The notes beneath the pieces are model-generated. The model was not told where the DNA came from. It searched no databases and saw only the letters and a program-made list of their open reading frames with translations. Made by a program: the position numbers and the translations under genes. A stretch of DNA of 64,000 nucleotides from Macrococcoides caseolyticum (GTDB lineage: Bacteria > Bacillota > Bacilli > Staphylococcales > Staphylococcaceae), in the NCBI RefSeq assembly GCF_021366795.1, contig NZ_JAHCPS010000006.1:62001-126000 (forward strand). Direction: 5' to 3'. How positions within the stretch are numbered: position 1 is the first letter of the stretch; every line of letters begins with the position of its first letter. This document shows positions 1-8,686 of the stretch, one piece after another.

Positions 1-323
1 GCGAGCATATCTTTATTCGCTGTAATGACATGTATTTTATTTTTTAAGGCTTGTGTAATAAGTGGATACGTCTCCTCAATTCCACCCATGACTTCAATCA
101 AAATATCAATATCACTTTGTATCACTTCATTTAAATCATCTGTTAAATGATAATTTGAAACATCAATCTCACGCTGTTTATTGATATTCTTTACGCCTAT
201 TGCATGTATCACAATATTGGTATTTAATTTTTCTTTGATTTGCACTTTATTTTCTTCTATAATTCGTACAACACCTGATCCAACTGTTCCCAAACCGAGT
301 AAACCAATTTTTAAATTTTTCAT
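1..323 (-). CDS. hom: homoserine dehydrogenase, N-terminal part (cut by window edge)
   Basis: NAD(P)-dependent reduction of aspartate semialdehyde to homoserine, the branch step to threonine and methionine. Only the first 107 codons are in the window. The protein opens with MKNLKIGLLGLGTVGSGVV, a Rossmann GxGxxGxG loop in the position usual for this enzyme, and further on reads IEVMGGIEETYPLI and VITANKDML, both family hallmarks. The ATG at 323 is preceded by a strong AGGAGGG site. The gene diverges from an aspartate kinase gene that starts about 120 bp away, the order also found in staphylococci. The remainder lies left of the window. Confidence 0.93.
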   Translation of the reverse strand, partial: MKNLKIGLLGLGTVGSGVVRIIEENKVQIKEKLNTNIVIHAIGVKNINKQREIDVSNYHLTDDLNEVIQSDIDILIEVMGGIEETYPLITQALKNKIHVITANKDML

Positions 324-442
324 AAGACCCTCCTGTTCTTTCGGTAAATACAAATGTACTCTTGAAAAAGAATTATATATATAGTATAACTAAGTCATTA
401 ATAAAGTAAAGCTTAAAATATTTTGAGAAATGAGTGTTGCGA

Positions 443-1791
443 ATGATTGTATGTAAATTTGGTGGAAGTAGTGTTGCGAGTGGTCGTCAAATTAAAAAGG
501 TGTTATCAATCATCAATAATTCCGAAGATAGACGTATCGCGATTGTGTCTGCTCCGGGAAAGCGATTTGATGAAGATATAAAAGTTACAGATTTATTCAT
601 TCAATTATATGAGAAAGTCATCTCAAATAAAGATTATAACATGATACTCAATCAAATCTTGCGCCGCTTTAAGTCAATTGAGCAAGACCTAAAAATAAAA
701 GAATCGCTAATCGATACATTTAAATATCAAATTATGTACTTTATCAATACATATCAACATCTCCCGTTAAGACTTTTAGATGCTCAAAAAGCTGTGGAGA
801 AGATTTTAACGCACAATTAATTGCACAATACAATAATCAAATCGGTGTTCATTCCGTTTATTTATCGCCAGCAGCAATGCAAATGATTGTAACAGATGAA
901 CCAGGTCACGCACTTATTATGGATGAAAGTTATGAGAAAATAAAACAAATACTTCAAAAAACTGATGGTAAAATCATTACGCCAGGTTTTTTTGGCGTTA
1001 ATAAATATGGCGATAGAGTAACTTTTTCAAGAGGTGGAAGTGACATTAGTGGTGCAATCATCGCAAGAAGTGTGAATGCTGAAAAATATGAAAATTATAC
1101 AGATGTATCAGGTATATTTTCAGCCAATCCAACCATCATCAAAAATCCTAAATCCATTACACACCTTACCTATGCAGAAATGCGTGAATTATCATATGCA
1201 GGATTTAAAGTATTTCACGATGAAGCATTAATGCCGTTATATCAACACGGTATACCTGTTAATATTAAAAATACAAATGATCCGTACCATCCCGGAACAC
1301 TCATTACAAACACAAGGTCATCAAATGGTGTGGTGGGGGTCAGTTCAGATTCTGGATTTGTCAGTATTAATATGACGAAGTATTTAATGAATAGAGAAAT
1401 AGGATTTACAAGACGATTACTTACAATATTTGAAAGATATCAAATTTCTTATGAACACATGCCATCAGGTATTGATGATTTAAGCATTATCATTAGATCG
1501 TCTCAATTTAATAATAACTTATATGAATTAGTTCAGGAAATAGAATGTACGTTAAACGTTGATAGTATAAGCGTCGAGACTGACATCGCCATTGTAATGA
1601 TAGTTGGATTAGGAATGAAGACGATGGTTGGAACTGCGAACAAAGCAACAGAAGCCTTTCAAAAAAACAATATCAATATAAAAATGATTAATCAAGGTTC
1701 TTCTGAAATCAGTATGATGTTTGGCATTGATGCATGCGATCAGGAAAAAGCAATACATGCGATTTACGACGCATTCTTTATGCATCCATAA
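443..1791 (+). pseudogene. aspartate kinase, broken by a one-base frameshift
   Basis: First enzyme of the aspartate pathway (lysine, threonine, methionine). The N-terminal part (443-820) begins MIVCKFGGSSVASG, the kinase nucleotide-binding motif. The C-terminal part (open from before 830 to 1791) carries GGSDISGA, YTDVSGIFSANP and two C-terminal ACT-like regulatory segments. The two parts are in different frames. Adding one A to the run of five A at 786-790 restores a continuous protein of about 449 residues, the normal family length, through a junction reading DAQKSCGEDFNAQ. Without it translation stops at 820 after 125 residues. Either the strain has lost this enzyme, or the base is a sequencing error in a homopolymer. 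An upstream GTG at 434 is also in frame, but the ATG at 443 matches the conserved N-terminus. Confidence 0.88.
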
Positions 1792-1805
1792 ATATATTTA
1801 GAATC

Positions 1806-1842
1806 AAAAAGACATTGCAACGTATTGTTACAATGTCTTTTT
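1806..1842. terminator. bidirectional terminator between aspartate kinase and the DUF2332 gene
   Basis: Inverted repeat AAAAAGACATTG / CAATGTCTTTTT with a short loop. It has A and T tracts on both sides, so it can serve both converging genes. Confidence 0.8.
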
Positions 1843-1849
1843 AAGCACT

Positions 1850-2884
1850 TTAAAAGATTACTTTCTGATTATGTAACCAGTCAATTGTCAATTCATTCAG
1901 GTCAAAATGTGCTAACTTTTGACGTTGTAACTGACCTTGTTGATACGCATCTAAATAAATGTCATTATTAAATATCTGATGATGGACATGATATATCTCA
2001 TGTGTCTTTGAATAAGTTGATATTAATGCCATTAATGCTTGTTTTTTTTCATCTGACCAGTTCTTTGTTACATGAACATGAAATAATATCACCGCTTCAC
2101 CTTGTGGTAATGCACTAAGCGTTTCATTTAATAAAGCTAATTCATCCCCCTCAAGGATTTCAACAGGATGGTCAAGAAATATTTTTCGTGCTTTCATAAA
2201 ATGCTTACGACGTTTTGTCTCTTCAGGATAATATAAACTCAATAACCAAAAATAATCATCATCAACGGATAAGTCAATTTTGTTTTGAGTGATGCCCTTT
2301 TTAATATGTGGATGCGGCATTTCTGATATATCAAATCCGCCATCATAGCCATTAAGTTTAACTTTAATATTGAAGTCGTCAGTATTACCAATAGACGTTT
2401 TTTTATTAAATGTATAACCATACCAATCATAATTTAATAAAAGTCCACCTTTTGAACCTAATTCAATAACATTAAACTGATCTTGTCCACTGATTTTAAT
2501 GATGTGCTGGATGACAGGAATTAAAACAGATGATCGTTCAACAATATTCTTTTTCAAGTTGTAGTTTTCGATATCCTTTAAAATATGACTAAAATGCGTA
2601 TCCTGAAAAGATAACAATTGTTTCATCATTTCTTTAGAAGGCTTTTTAGGTTCATTTGTAAAATTTAAAAAATAATCCCTTAAATCCGATTCGTAAGTAT
2701 AAAGATGCTTGATGACAGAAGCTAAAAAAAGTGAAATAAAACGTGCATTGAAAAAATGGGGTTGAATCTTTAATAAAAATTGCTCATCCTGAGCAAGGTG
2801 TTTTGTGATATAGCTATATAATGGACTATCTTCTTTAACCGCTTCAGAATAAGCTTCGAAGTGCTTTTTAATTTGTTCCGGCAT
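1850..2884 (-). CDS. DUF2332 family protein
   Basis: A 344-residue protein of the DUF2332 family, for which I know no established function. Family-like features are an N-terminal segment around DSPLYSYITKHLAQDEQFL, a central glycine-rich ELGSKGGLLLNYDWYGY, and a C-terminal VILFHVHVTKNW. The last two resemble the SAM-pocket and strand motifs of methyltransferase-like folds, but that is only an impression. No signal peptide or membrane segment is evident. The ATG at 2884 has a GGAGG site six bases upstream. The gene stands alone, converging with aspartate kinase and separated from the next gene by about 350 bp of AT-rich sequence. Confidence 0.75.
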   Translation of the reverse strand: MPEQIKKHFEAYSEAVKEDSPLYSYITKHLAQDEQFLLKIQPHFFNARFISLFLASVIKHLYTYESDLRDYFLNFTNEPKKPSKEMMKQLLSFQDTHFSHILKDIENYNLKKNIVERSSVLIPVIQHIIKISGQDQFNVIELGSKGGLLLNYDWYGYTFNKKTSIGNTDDFNIKVKLNGYDGGFDISEMPHPHIKKGITQNKIDLSVDDDYFWLLSLYYPEETKRRKHFMKARKIFLDHPVEILEGDELALLNETLSALPQGEAVILFHVHVTKNWSDEKKQALMALISTYSKTHEIYHVHHQIFNNDIYLDAYQQGQLQRQKLAHFDLNELTIDWLHNQKVIF

Positions 2885-3151
2885 GGTTTTGCCTCCATTG
2901 ATTTATAATTATTAATTATCTTTATTTCATAATAAAATATAAATAATATTTTCATATCCCACTAATCATATAGTAAAAGACATTGTTCTTCAATAGATAC
3001 TATACCCAATTTATGAACTTTAACTTATTTTTAATTTCTTATTTTTTGATGACAATATTAATAAATGAATCCCCCCTATTATATCATCACATGTCAAATC
3101 TATATAAAATAAACATTGAATAGCATTATACCTTAAAATTAACTGTATCAT
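2885..3151. other. AT-rich intergenic stretch, nothing recognised
   Basis: Very AT-rich sequence between the divergent DUF2332 and lipoprotein genes. It must hold the promoter of the DUF2332 gene, but I cannot pick a convincing -35/-10 pair. I see no RNA gene or repeat here. Confidence 0.5.
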
Positions 3152-3176
3152 GTTTAAAAATAGAAATGTTGGGAAA
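3152..3176 (+). promoter_or_regulatory. candidate sigma-B promoter of the small lipoprotein gene
   Basis: GTTTAA, 13 bp, then GGGAAA. This fits the staphylococcal sigma-B consensus GTTTWW-N12-15-GGGWAW at every position. The start codon is about 55 bp downstream. Activity under stress is inferred from the motif alone. Confidence 0.6.
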
Positions 3177-3186
3177 ATAATCATAG

Positions 3187-3204
3187 TAAAGTTTAACAAC
3201 TTTA
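3187..3204. promoter_or_regulatory. small dyad upstream of the lipoprotein gene
   Basis: Perfect inverted repeat TAAAGTT-taac-AACTTTA directly upstream of a TATACT that could be a sigma-A -10 box (3203-3208). It could be an operator or an mRNA 5' stem. No regulator can be named. Confidence 0.3.
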
Positions 3205-3231
3205 TACTATCTAATGAAAAGGAGTTTTATA

Positions 3232-3477
3232 ATGAATTTCAAAACCATTGGAAGTACTTTACTCGTTTCAACACTACTACTTGGTGCATGTAATGCAGAA
3301 GATGTAGACAAAGCTAAGAATGAAGCCACAAAAGCCGGTAATAAAGCAAAAGATGCAGCTAAAGACGCTGGTGATAAAGCCAAAGAGGCTGGCAATAAAG
3401 CCGTAGATAAAGCTAAAGAAACAGGCGATAACGCCAAAAAAACAACTGAAGATGCAACAACTGAAGCAGCACAATAA
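3232..3477 (+). CDS. small lipoprotein with lysine/alanine-rich repeats
   Basis: An 81-residue predicted lipoprotein. A signal peptide of about 20 residues ends in the lipobox LLGAC, so the mature protein should start at the cysteine and be anchored outside the membrane. The rest is a run of 7- to 11-residue repeats of the type DKAKExGNKA, rich in Lys, Ala, Asp and Gly, with no hydrophobic core. Such composition recalls LEA-like or apolipoprotein-like amphipathic helices seen in stress proteins. The ATG at 3232 follows AAAAGGAG; an upstream in-frame ATG at 3214 overlaps that ribosome site and is rejected. Its promoter looks sigma-B dependent. Function unknown; an envelope stress role is an inference. 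Confidence 0.75.
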   Translation: MNFKTIGSTLLVSTLLLGACNAEDVDKAKNEATKAGNKAKDAAKDAGDKAKEAGNKAVDKAKETGDNAKKTTEDATTEAAQ

Positions 3478-3494
3478 ATTGTATAAAGGTCAAA

Positions 3495-3529
3495 AAAAGA
3501 GGGAAAGACAACTGTCTTATCCCTCTTTG
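3495..3529. terminator. bidirectional terminator between the lipoprotein gene and glnA
   Basis: AAAGAGGGA ... TCCCTCTTT stem flanked by A and T tracts, between two converging genes. Confidence 0.8.
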
Positions 3530-3532
3530 TGA

Positions 3533-4870
3533 TTAATACTGTTTTAAGTACTGCTCAATCTCCCATTCAGATACTTGCAGTCTATACATATCCCACTCAA
3601 TGCCTTTAGATTTAACGAATTGACGGTAAATGTGCTCACCTAATGCTTCTTTCATTAAACCATCTTCACGCATTGCTTTAATTGCAGTGTATAAAGTTGA
3701 TGGTAAATCTTCAATACCAACTGCTTCACGTTCTTCACGATTCATTTCATAGATATTTTGATCTACTGGCGCTGGTACGGCCAACTTATTCTTAATTCCA
3801 TCTAATCCAGCTTGTAAAATAACAGCTAATGCCATATATGGGTTTGCTGCTGGGTCTACTGAACGTACTTCTACACGTGTAGATAGTCCACGAGATGAAG
3901 GAATACGAATTAATGGTGAACGATTTTGTCCACTCCATGCGACATATACCGGTGCTTCATATCCAGGTACTAAACGTTTATAAGAGTTAACCAACGGATT
4001 ACATACTGCTGTAAATCCTCTCGCATGTTTCATAATACCAGCGATGAAATGACGTGCATCATCTGATAATTGCATATCGCCTTTTTCATCATAGAATGCA
4101 TTTTCTTTAGGCCCTTTAAATAATGACACGTTAAAGTGCATTCCTGAACCGCTTAAACCGTATAATGGTTTTGGCATAAATGTCGCATGTAAATTATGTT
4201 TACGTGCAATTGTTTTAACAACGAGTTTAAATGTTTGAATATTATCACATGCTGTAACTGCGTCTGCATATTTAAAGTCAATCTCATGCTGACCAGGTGC
4301 AACTTCATGGTGACTTGCTTCAATATCAAACCCCATATCCTCTAATTCAAGAACGATATCACGGCGGCAGTTTTCACCTAAATCTGTCGGTGCTAAGTCA
4401 AAGTAGCCACCTTGGTCATTTAATTCTAATGTCGGCTCACCTTTTTCATCTAACTTAAATAAGAAGAATTCAGGCTCTGGTCCTAAGTTAAAATCAGTAA
4501 ATCCTAAATCTCTCATTTCTTGTAATACACGTTTTAAGTTTGAACGTGGATCACCTGCAAATGGTGTTCCATCCGGTTTACAAATATCACAAATTAAACG
4601 CGCAACTTTCCCTTTATCAGAAGTCCATGGGAAGATTACCCATGTATCTAAATCAGGATATAATTTCATATCTGATTCTTCAATACGAACAAATCCTTCG
4701 ATAGAAGAGCCATCAAACATCATTTCGTTATCTAATGCTTTATCTAACTGACTGATTGGAATTTCCACATTTTTAATTGTGCCTAAAATGTCTGTAAATT
4801 GTAATCTTAAATAACGTACATTTTGTTCTTCAGCAAATCTTTTAATATCTTCTTTAGTATACTTAGCCAT
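3533..4870 (-). CDS. glnA: glutamine synthetase, type I
   Basis: ATP-dependent condensation of glutamate and ammonium; the main nitrogen assimilation enzyme, working as a cytoplasmic dodecamer. The 445-residue protein has the beta-grasp N-terminus ([20 protein letters not shown]), the [10 protein letters not shown] loop, the ATP-binding [14 protein letters not shown] segment and a C-terminus typical of the GSI-alpha class of Firmicutes. The ATG at 4870 has an optimal GGAGG; an in-frame TTG at 4882 would overlap that site. It is the second gene of a glnR-glnA operon, 17 bp after glnR, and should be repressed by GlnR when glutamine is plentiful. Confidence 0.97.
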   Translation of the reverse strand: MAKYTKEDIKRFAEEQNVRYLRLQFTDILGTIKNVEIPISQLDKALDNEMMFDGSSIEGFVRIEESDMKLYPDLDTWVIFPWTSDKGKVARLICDICKPDGTPFAGDPRSNLKRVLQEMRDLGFTDFNLGPEPEFFLFKLDEKGEPTLELNDQGGYFDLAPTDLGENCRRDIVLELEDMGFDIEASHHEVAPGQHEIDFKYADAVTACDNIQTFKLVVKTIARKHNLHATFMPKPLYGLSGSGMHFNVSLFKGPKENAFYDEKGDMQLSDDARHFIAGIMKHARGFTAVCNPLVNSYKRLVPGYEAPVYVAWSGQNRSPLIRIPSSRGLSTRVEVRSVDPAANPYMALAVILQAGLDGIKNKLAVPAPVDQNIYEMNREEREAVGIEDLPSTLYTAIKAMREDGLMKEALGEHIYRQFVKSKGIEWDMYRLQVSEWEIEQYLKQY

Positions 4871-4887
4871 AATAGCCTCCAATAAAT

Positions 4888-5250
4888 TTATTTGAAAAAT
4901 CTTGATAAATCCCCACGGTTAATTGGTATATCTGTCGTTCTGTTTAAATCACTTACATCGTAATACAGCGTTTCTTTGATTTCATATGAATTTTCTTTAT
5001 TAGCTTTATTCTCTAACATTAATTCTTTTATACGTTTCATTTTAAATCCTTTTTCTAATAAAAGTTTAATGTCCAGCAATACATCTAAATCATTCATAGA
5101 AAATAAACGTTGATTCCCTTCAGATCGCTCTGGAGATATAAGTTGTTGTTCTTCGTAGTAACGTATTTGTCTAGCAGTAAGTTCAGTTAGTTTCATTACT
5201 ACTCCAATTGGAAATACAGGCATGTTTCTTCTAACGGTATCTCGCGCCAA
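4888..5250 (-). CDS. glnR: MerR-family nitrogen regulator GlnR
   Basis: Repressor of glutamine synthetase and other nitrogen genes, activated by feedback-inhibited GlnA. At 120 residues it has the MerR winged-helix DNA-binding domain ([22 protein letters not shown], residues about 17-38) and a C-terminal tail ending in basic and aromatic residues (RGDLSRFFK), as in B. subtilis GlnR, where the tail senses GlnA. The start is a TTG at 5250, seven bases after GGAGG, giving the conserved N-terminus [16 protein letters not shown]. It is the first gene of the glnRA operon; a GlnR box lies about 63 bp upstream. Confidence 0.95.
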   Translation of the reverse strand: MARDTVRRNMPVFPIGVVMKLTELTARQIRYYEEQQLISPERSEGNQRLFSMNDLDVLLDIKLLLEKGFKMKRIKELMLENKANKENSYEIKETLYYDVSDLNRTTDIPINRGDLSRFFK

Positions 5251-5298
5251 TGTTGCACCTCCATTAAGAACTATCTATAAATTAACACAATTTTTTTC

Positions 5299-5335
5299 AA
5301 AAAACAAATCCATGTAAGGAAACCTTACACGGATT
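5299..5335 (-). terminator. ynbB terminator hairpin that also contains a GlnR box
   Basis: On the minus strand the stem AATCCGTGTAAGG / CCTTACATGGATT with a three-base loop is followed by TGTTTTTT, a normal intrinsic terminator for ynbB. The inner 17 bp at 5313-5329 (TGTAA-N7-TTACA) fit the GlnR/TnrA operator consensus TGTNA-N7-TNACA exactly. The sequence may therefore end ynbB transcription as RNA and bind GlnR as DNA upstream of the glnRA promoter. Confidence 0.7.
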
Positions 5336-5338
5336 AGT

Positions 5339-6598
5339 TTAAAGGGTGATAACATCTTTATCTATTAAGTTTTCTATCGCTTTAATTATCGCTAGTTTTA
5401 CATGTTCATATGTCAATCCACCTTGAATATACGCTTCATATGGTGGGCGGACTGGTGCATCCGCTGTAAGCTCAATTGACGCGCCTTGTATAAATGTGCC
5501 TGCCGCCATGATGACATCATCAGTATACCCCGGCATATAGGCAGGCATCGGTAAAAATTGAGAATTAATAGGCGATGCACTCTGAATCGCCTGACAAAAC
5601 AGAATCATCTTTTCTTTATCATTAAATATTACTGACTGTATTAAATCCGTTCGCTTATCATTATATTTAGGATATGTTTCAAGACCTAATTCTGATAAAA
5701 TCGCACTCGTAAATACAGCGCCTTTCAAAGCTTGACTCACTACGTGAGGACTTAAAAAGAAACCTTGATACATTTCATGTAAACTATATAACGATGCCCC
5801 TGCTTCCTTACCAATTCCTGGCGCAGTCAGTCGATAACCAATACGTTCAATCAAATCTTTACGACCAGAAATATAGCCACCAATTTTACAGATACCACCA
5901 CCAGGATTTTTTATCAAACTTCCTGCAATTAAATCTGCGCCTACTTCAATTGGTTCCTTATCTTCAACAAATTCTCCGTAACAATTATCTACAAAGATAA
6001 TGATGTTCGGAAATTCTCTTTTGATTAATTGTATCGCTTCTTCGATCTGCGCAATTGTCATTGAAGGTCTAGAACTATAGCCTTTCGAGCGCTGAATTGC
6101 AATCATTTTTGTTTGATGCGTGATTGATGATAGGACAGCTGAAACATCTATCTTATTATCTTTTAAATCAATATGACGATATTTTATCCCCTGTTCTATT
6201 AATGAACCAATGCCATTACCTTCCACTCCAATGACTTCGAGTAAAGTGTCATATGGTTTTCCTGTAATGTAAATCAACTCATCACCATACATTAAATTAG
6301 CCTGGAGTGCTAAAGTGATAGCATGTGTCCCTGAAATGACTTGTGGTCTTACAATTGTATCTTCAGCTTTAAAGACACGGCTATAAACAGCCTCCAGATT
6401 ATCCCTTCCCATATCATCATAACCGTATCCATTCGACCCATTAAGATCGCCTTCCGAAATCTTTATCGCACTGAATGCATCTAATACTTTTTTTTGATTA
6501 AATAGCGCCATTTGCTCTATTGCTTTAAATTGTTCTATTATTTTTACATCTGTAGTATTGATCAATGTTTGTAAAGCACTGTTATTCGTTATTTCCAT
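5339..6598 (-). CDS. ynbB: PLP-dependent aminotransferase-fold protein of the YnbB / methionine gamma-lyase-like family
   Basis: A 419-residue member of the family named after B. subtilis YnbB, once called aluminum-resistance protein and annotated as methionine gamma-lyase-like. Seen: the PLP-phosphate region VISGTHAITLALQANL, the aspartate/asparagine pair IFVDNCYGEF, and the lysine region LIAGSLIKNPGGGICKIGGYI, where the Schiff-base lysine is expected. The conserved position between hflX and glnRA is the same as in Bacillus and Staphylococcus. It overlaps hflX by 17 bp and is probably co-transcribed with it. The physiological substrate is not established. Confidence 0.88.
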   Translation of the reverse strand: MEITNNSALQTLINTTDVKIIEQFKAIEQMALFNQKKVLDAFSAIKISEGDLNGSNGYGYDDMGRDNLEAVYSRVFKAEDTIVRPQVISGTHAITLALQANLMYGDELIYITGKPYDTLLEVIGVEGNGIGSLIEQGIKYRHIDLKDNKIDVSAVLSSITHQTKMIAIQRSKGYSSRPSMTIAQIEEAIQLIKREFPNIIIFVDNCYGEFVEDKEPIEVGADLIAGSLIKNPGGGICKIGGYISGRKDLIERIGYRLTAPGIGKEAGASLYSLHEMYQGFFLSPHVVSQALKGAVFTSAILSELGLETYPKYNDKRTDLIQSVIFNDKEKMILFCQAIQSASPINSQFLPMPAYMPGYTDDVIMAAGTFIQGASIELTADAPVRPPYEAYIQGGLTYEHVKLAIIKAIENLIDKDVITL

Positions 6599-7895
6599 TA
6601 TTATCCTCTGTTTCTGTTTTGAGATTTTCTATTGATTTATTTTTCATAAGTTGTTCTGTAACGCCGTAATGTGGATTCTCATAACCGGTAATTTCATAAA
6701 GATTGACATCTTCATTGAAGTTAATTTGTTCTACAAGTGTCATTTGTTTTAATGTTGAAATTGTTTGTCCATCATAATCTAACATTTGAATATGATACTT
6801 TTTCATTTCATTTTTGATGACGCTAATGAGTGCGTCCTTGAGGGGTTGTTCGTCATTAGTGTCATATACTGACACTAAGATTTGATTCGGACCTGTTGGT
6901 AAAACTTCAGACGTCAATAAATCCTTTTTATTATAAACCGTTAATATCGGAATATGTTTCATATCCAGTTCAGATAAAATCATATTCACTGTATCAATAT
7001 GATTCAAATAATTAGGATGACTTCTATCTACGACATGAATGATAACATCAGCGTACTTCGCCTCTTCTAGTGTAGAACTAAATGCCTCTACTAAATGCGT
7101 TGGTAACTGTTGAATAAAACCTACAGTATCACTTAATAAAATATTAAAGCCTTCATTCACTTTCATTATCTTACTCTTCGGATCAAGTGTCGCAAATAGT
7201 TTATCTTCCATAAAAGTATCACTTTCAGTCAGTTGATTAAACCATGTTGATTTACCAGCATTTGTATAACCAACGAGCGCAACTTGAAACATTTGTTTTT
7301 TTTGCCTATTTTCACGATATCGTTTACGATGATCTTTAATCACTTCTAGTTGCGTCTTTATATCATGAATTTTATTTCGAATGTGACGTCTATTCATTTC
7401 AAGTTTCGTTTCACCTGGTCCACGGGTACCAATCCCACCACCTAAACGGGATAGTGACTGACCATGTCCTGATAGTCGCGGCAGTAAGTATTCTAATTGG
7501 GCGAGTTCAACTTGCAACTTACCTTCCCGACTTTTTGCACGTTGTGCAAAAATATCAAGAATGACTTGCGTTCTATCGATAATTTTGACATCTAACATTT
7601 CATTTAATCGCTTTGATTGTGAATTCGTTAATTCATCGTTAACGACAACAACATCAAATGCTAAATCTTCACGTTCTTTAAGTTCAATGATTTCTTCGAT
7701 TTTACCTTTGCCAAGGTAAAATGAATTATCTTTTCTATCCTTGTTTTGTATGATTGTATCAACAACTTCAAGCCCAGCAGTTTCACATAATGATTTAATT
7801 TCTGAAACACTTGCATTGAAGTCAAAATCTGATTCTTTTTTTAAATGAACTGCTATAATAAGAGCACGTTCAATAATAACGTTCGTTTCGTTCAA
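6582..7895 (-). CDS. hflX: ribosome-associated GTPase HflX
   Basis: Translational GTPase that splits stalled or hibernating 70S ribosomes, especially after heat or antibiotic stress. The 437-residue protein has the HflX N-terminal domain ending in GGIGTRGPGETKLE, then the G domain with P-loop GYTNAGKST, a LSDTVGFI G3 motif and a TVYNKKDLL G4 motif. The start is a TTG at 7895 preceded by GAGGTG. It is transcribed away from the peroxidase gene and runs into ynbB with a 17-bp overlap. Confidence 0.96.
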   Translation of the reverse strand: MNETNVIIERALIIAVHLKKESDFDFNASVSEIKSLCETAGLEVVDTIIQNKDRKDNSFYLGKGKIEEIIELKEREDLAFDVVVVNDELTNSQSKRLNEMLDVKIIDRTQVILDIFAQRAKSREGKLQVELAQLEYLLPRLSGHGQSLSRLGGGIGTRGPGETKLEMNRRHIRNKIHDIKTQLEVIKDHRKRYRENRQKKQMFQVALVGYTNAGKSTWFNQLTESDTFMEDKLFATLDPKSKIMKVNEGFNILLSDTVGFIQQLPTHLVEAFSSTLEEAKYADVIIHVVDRSHPNYLNHIDTVNMILSELDMKHIPILTVYNKKDLLTSEVLPTGPNQILVSVYDTNDEQPLKDALISVIKNEMKKYHIQMLDYDGQTISTLKQMTLVEQINFNEDVNLYEITGYENPHYGVTEQLMKNKSIENLKTETEDNNGNNE

Positions 7896-7961
7896 GATAT
7901 CACCTCTTACACTAGTTTGCGGTAAAATACAAAAATAAACAAGCAGGAAGGAAGAATTTTT

Positions 7962-8435
7962 ATGTCAATATATGATATTTCAGTTACAAATACGAAACAT
8001 GAATCCTATCAATTATCTCGTTATCAAGGAAAAGCAATGCTTATCGTGAATACAGCAAGCGAGTGTGGATTCACTAAACAATTTGATGGTCTTGAAAAAG
8101 TGTATCAACAATATAAAGGACATGACTTTATTGTCTTGGGATTTCCTTGTAATCAATTCGGTAACCAGGAACCAGGAGACGGTGCAGAAGCAGAACAAAA
8201 TTGCAGATTAAACTTTGGTGTAACATTCCCTATGCATGAGAAAATCGATGTGAACGGCGAAAATGCACATCCATTATTTGAACTGCTAAAACAAGAGACA
8301 AAAGGACTACTTGGCGATAAGATTAAATGGAATTTCACTAAATTTTTAGTGGACAAAGAAGGCAACATCGTCGGACGCTATGCTCCAACTAAAACACCTG
8401 AACAACTTACGAAAGATATAGAAAAATTATTATAA
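7962..8435 (+). CDS. bsaA: glutathione peroxidase-family thiol peroxidase
   Basis: Peroxide-reducing enzyme of the GPx fold; in Firmicutes without glutathione it probably uses thioredoxin or bacillithiol. The 157 residues include the peroxidatic cysteine in [11 protein letters not shown] (residue about 36), the [14 protein letters not shown] motif with the second conserved Cys/Gln, and WNFTKFLV with the active-site Trp-Asn. The cysteine replaces selenocysteine, as in all bacterial homologues of this type. The ATG at 7962 has an AGGAAGG site. Single gene ending in a bidirectional terminator. Confidence 0.94.
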   Translation: MSIYDISVTNTKHESYQLSRYQGKAMLIVNTASECGFTKQFDGLEKVYQQYKGHDFIVLGFPCNQFGNQEPGDGAEAEQNCRLNFGVTFPMHEKIDVNGENAHPLFELLKQETKGLLGDKIKWNFTKFLVDKEGNIVGRYAPTKTPEQLTKDIEKLL

Positions 8436-8441
8436 AAAAAA

Positions 8442-8468
8442 GAACAAATCCATTTCTGGATTTGTTCT
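8442..8468. terminator. bidirectional terminator between bsaA and hfq
   Basis: GAACAAATCCA / TGGATTTGTTC with a five-base loop and an A run on the left. Confidence 0.8.
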
Positions 8469-8488
8469 ATTCATTTGTTTGCAACACA

Positions 8489-8686
8489 TTATTCTACAAA
8501 AGTACTAATAGCATGTTTATAAATTAAGTTTTCTTTTTCTCCAACGTTAAGTAAAATGACATATTTGTCATAATCTAAAACAATACCTTTCATCTGAAAG
8601 CCATTCGTTAAGAAAACAGTAAGTTCTGTTCCACTTGTCTTGTACTTCTCTAAAAATGCATCCTGCAGATTACCTGAATTTGTCAT
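8489..8686 (-). CDS. hfq: RNA chaperone Hfq
   Basis: Sm-like hexameric RNA-binding protein. The 65 residues show the Sm1 strand pattern (ELTVFLTNGFQMKGIVLDYDKYVIL) and the Sm2 YKHAIST motif that forms the proximal uridine pocket. The C-terminus is very short, as in other Gram-positive Hfq proteins. The ATG at 8686 has a GAGGGG site; an in-frame TTG at 8701 overlaps it and is rejected. It overlaps the end of miaA by 17 bp, the conserved miaA-hfq arrangement. Confidence 0.96.
   Translation of the reverse strand: MTNSGNLQDAFLEKYKTSGTELTVFLTNGFQMKGIVLDYDKYVILLNVGEKENLIYKHAISTFVE

Noticed and set aside
325-442. T-box or amino-acid riboswitch between hom and aspartate kinase
   Set aside because: The gap is about 120 bp, has no specifier/antiterminator motif and no terminator hairpin.
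434-1791. Programmed frameshift in aspartate kinase
   Set aside because: The A run is short, I see no downstream stimulatory structure or internal Shine-Dalgarno arrangement, and this enzyme is not known to use frameshifting. A deletion or sequencing error is simpler.
3207-3474. Long reading frames on the minus strand opposite the small lipoprotein
   Set aside because: They mirror the repetitive codons of the lipoprotein, have no ribosome site, and overlap it completely. Only the plus-strand frame has a signal peptide and lipobox.
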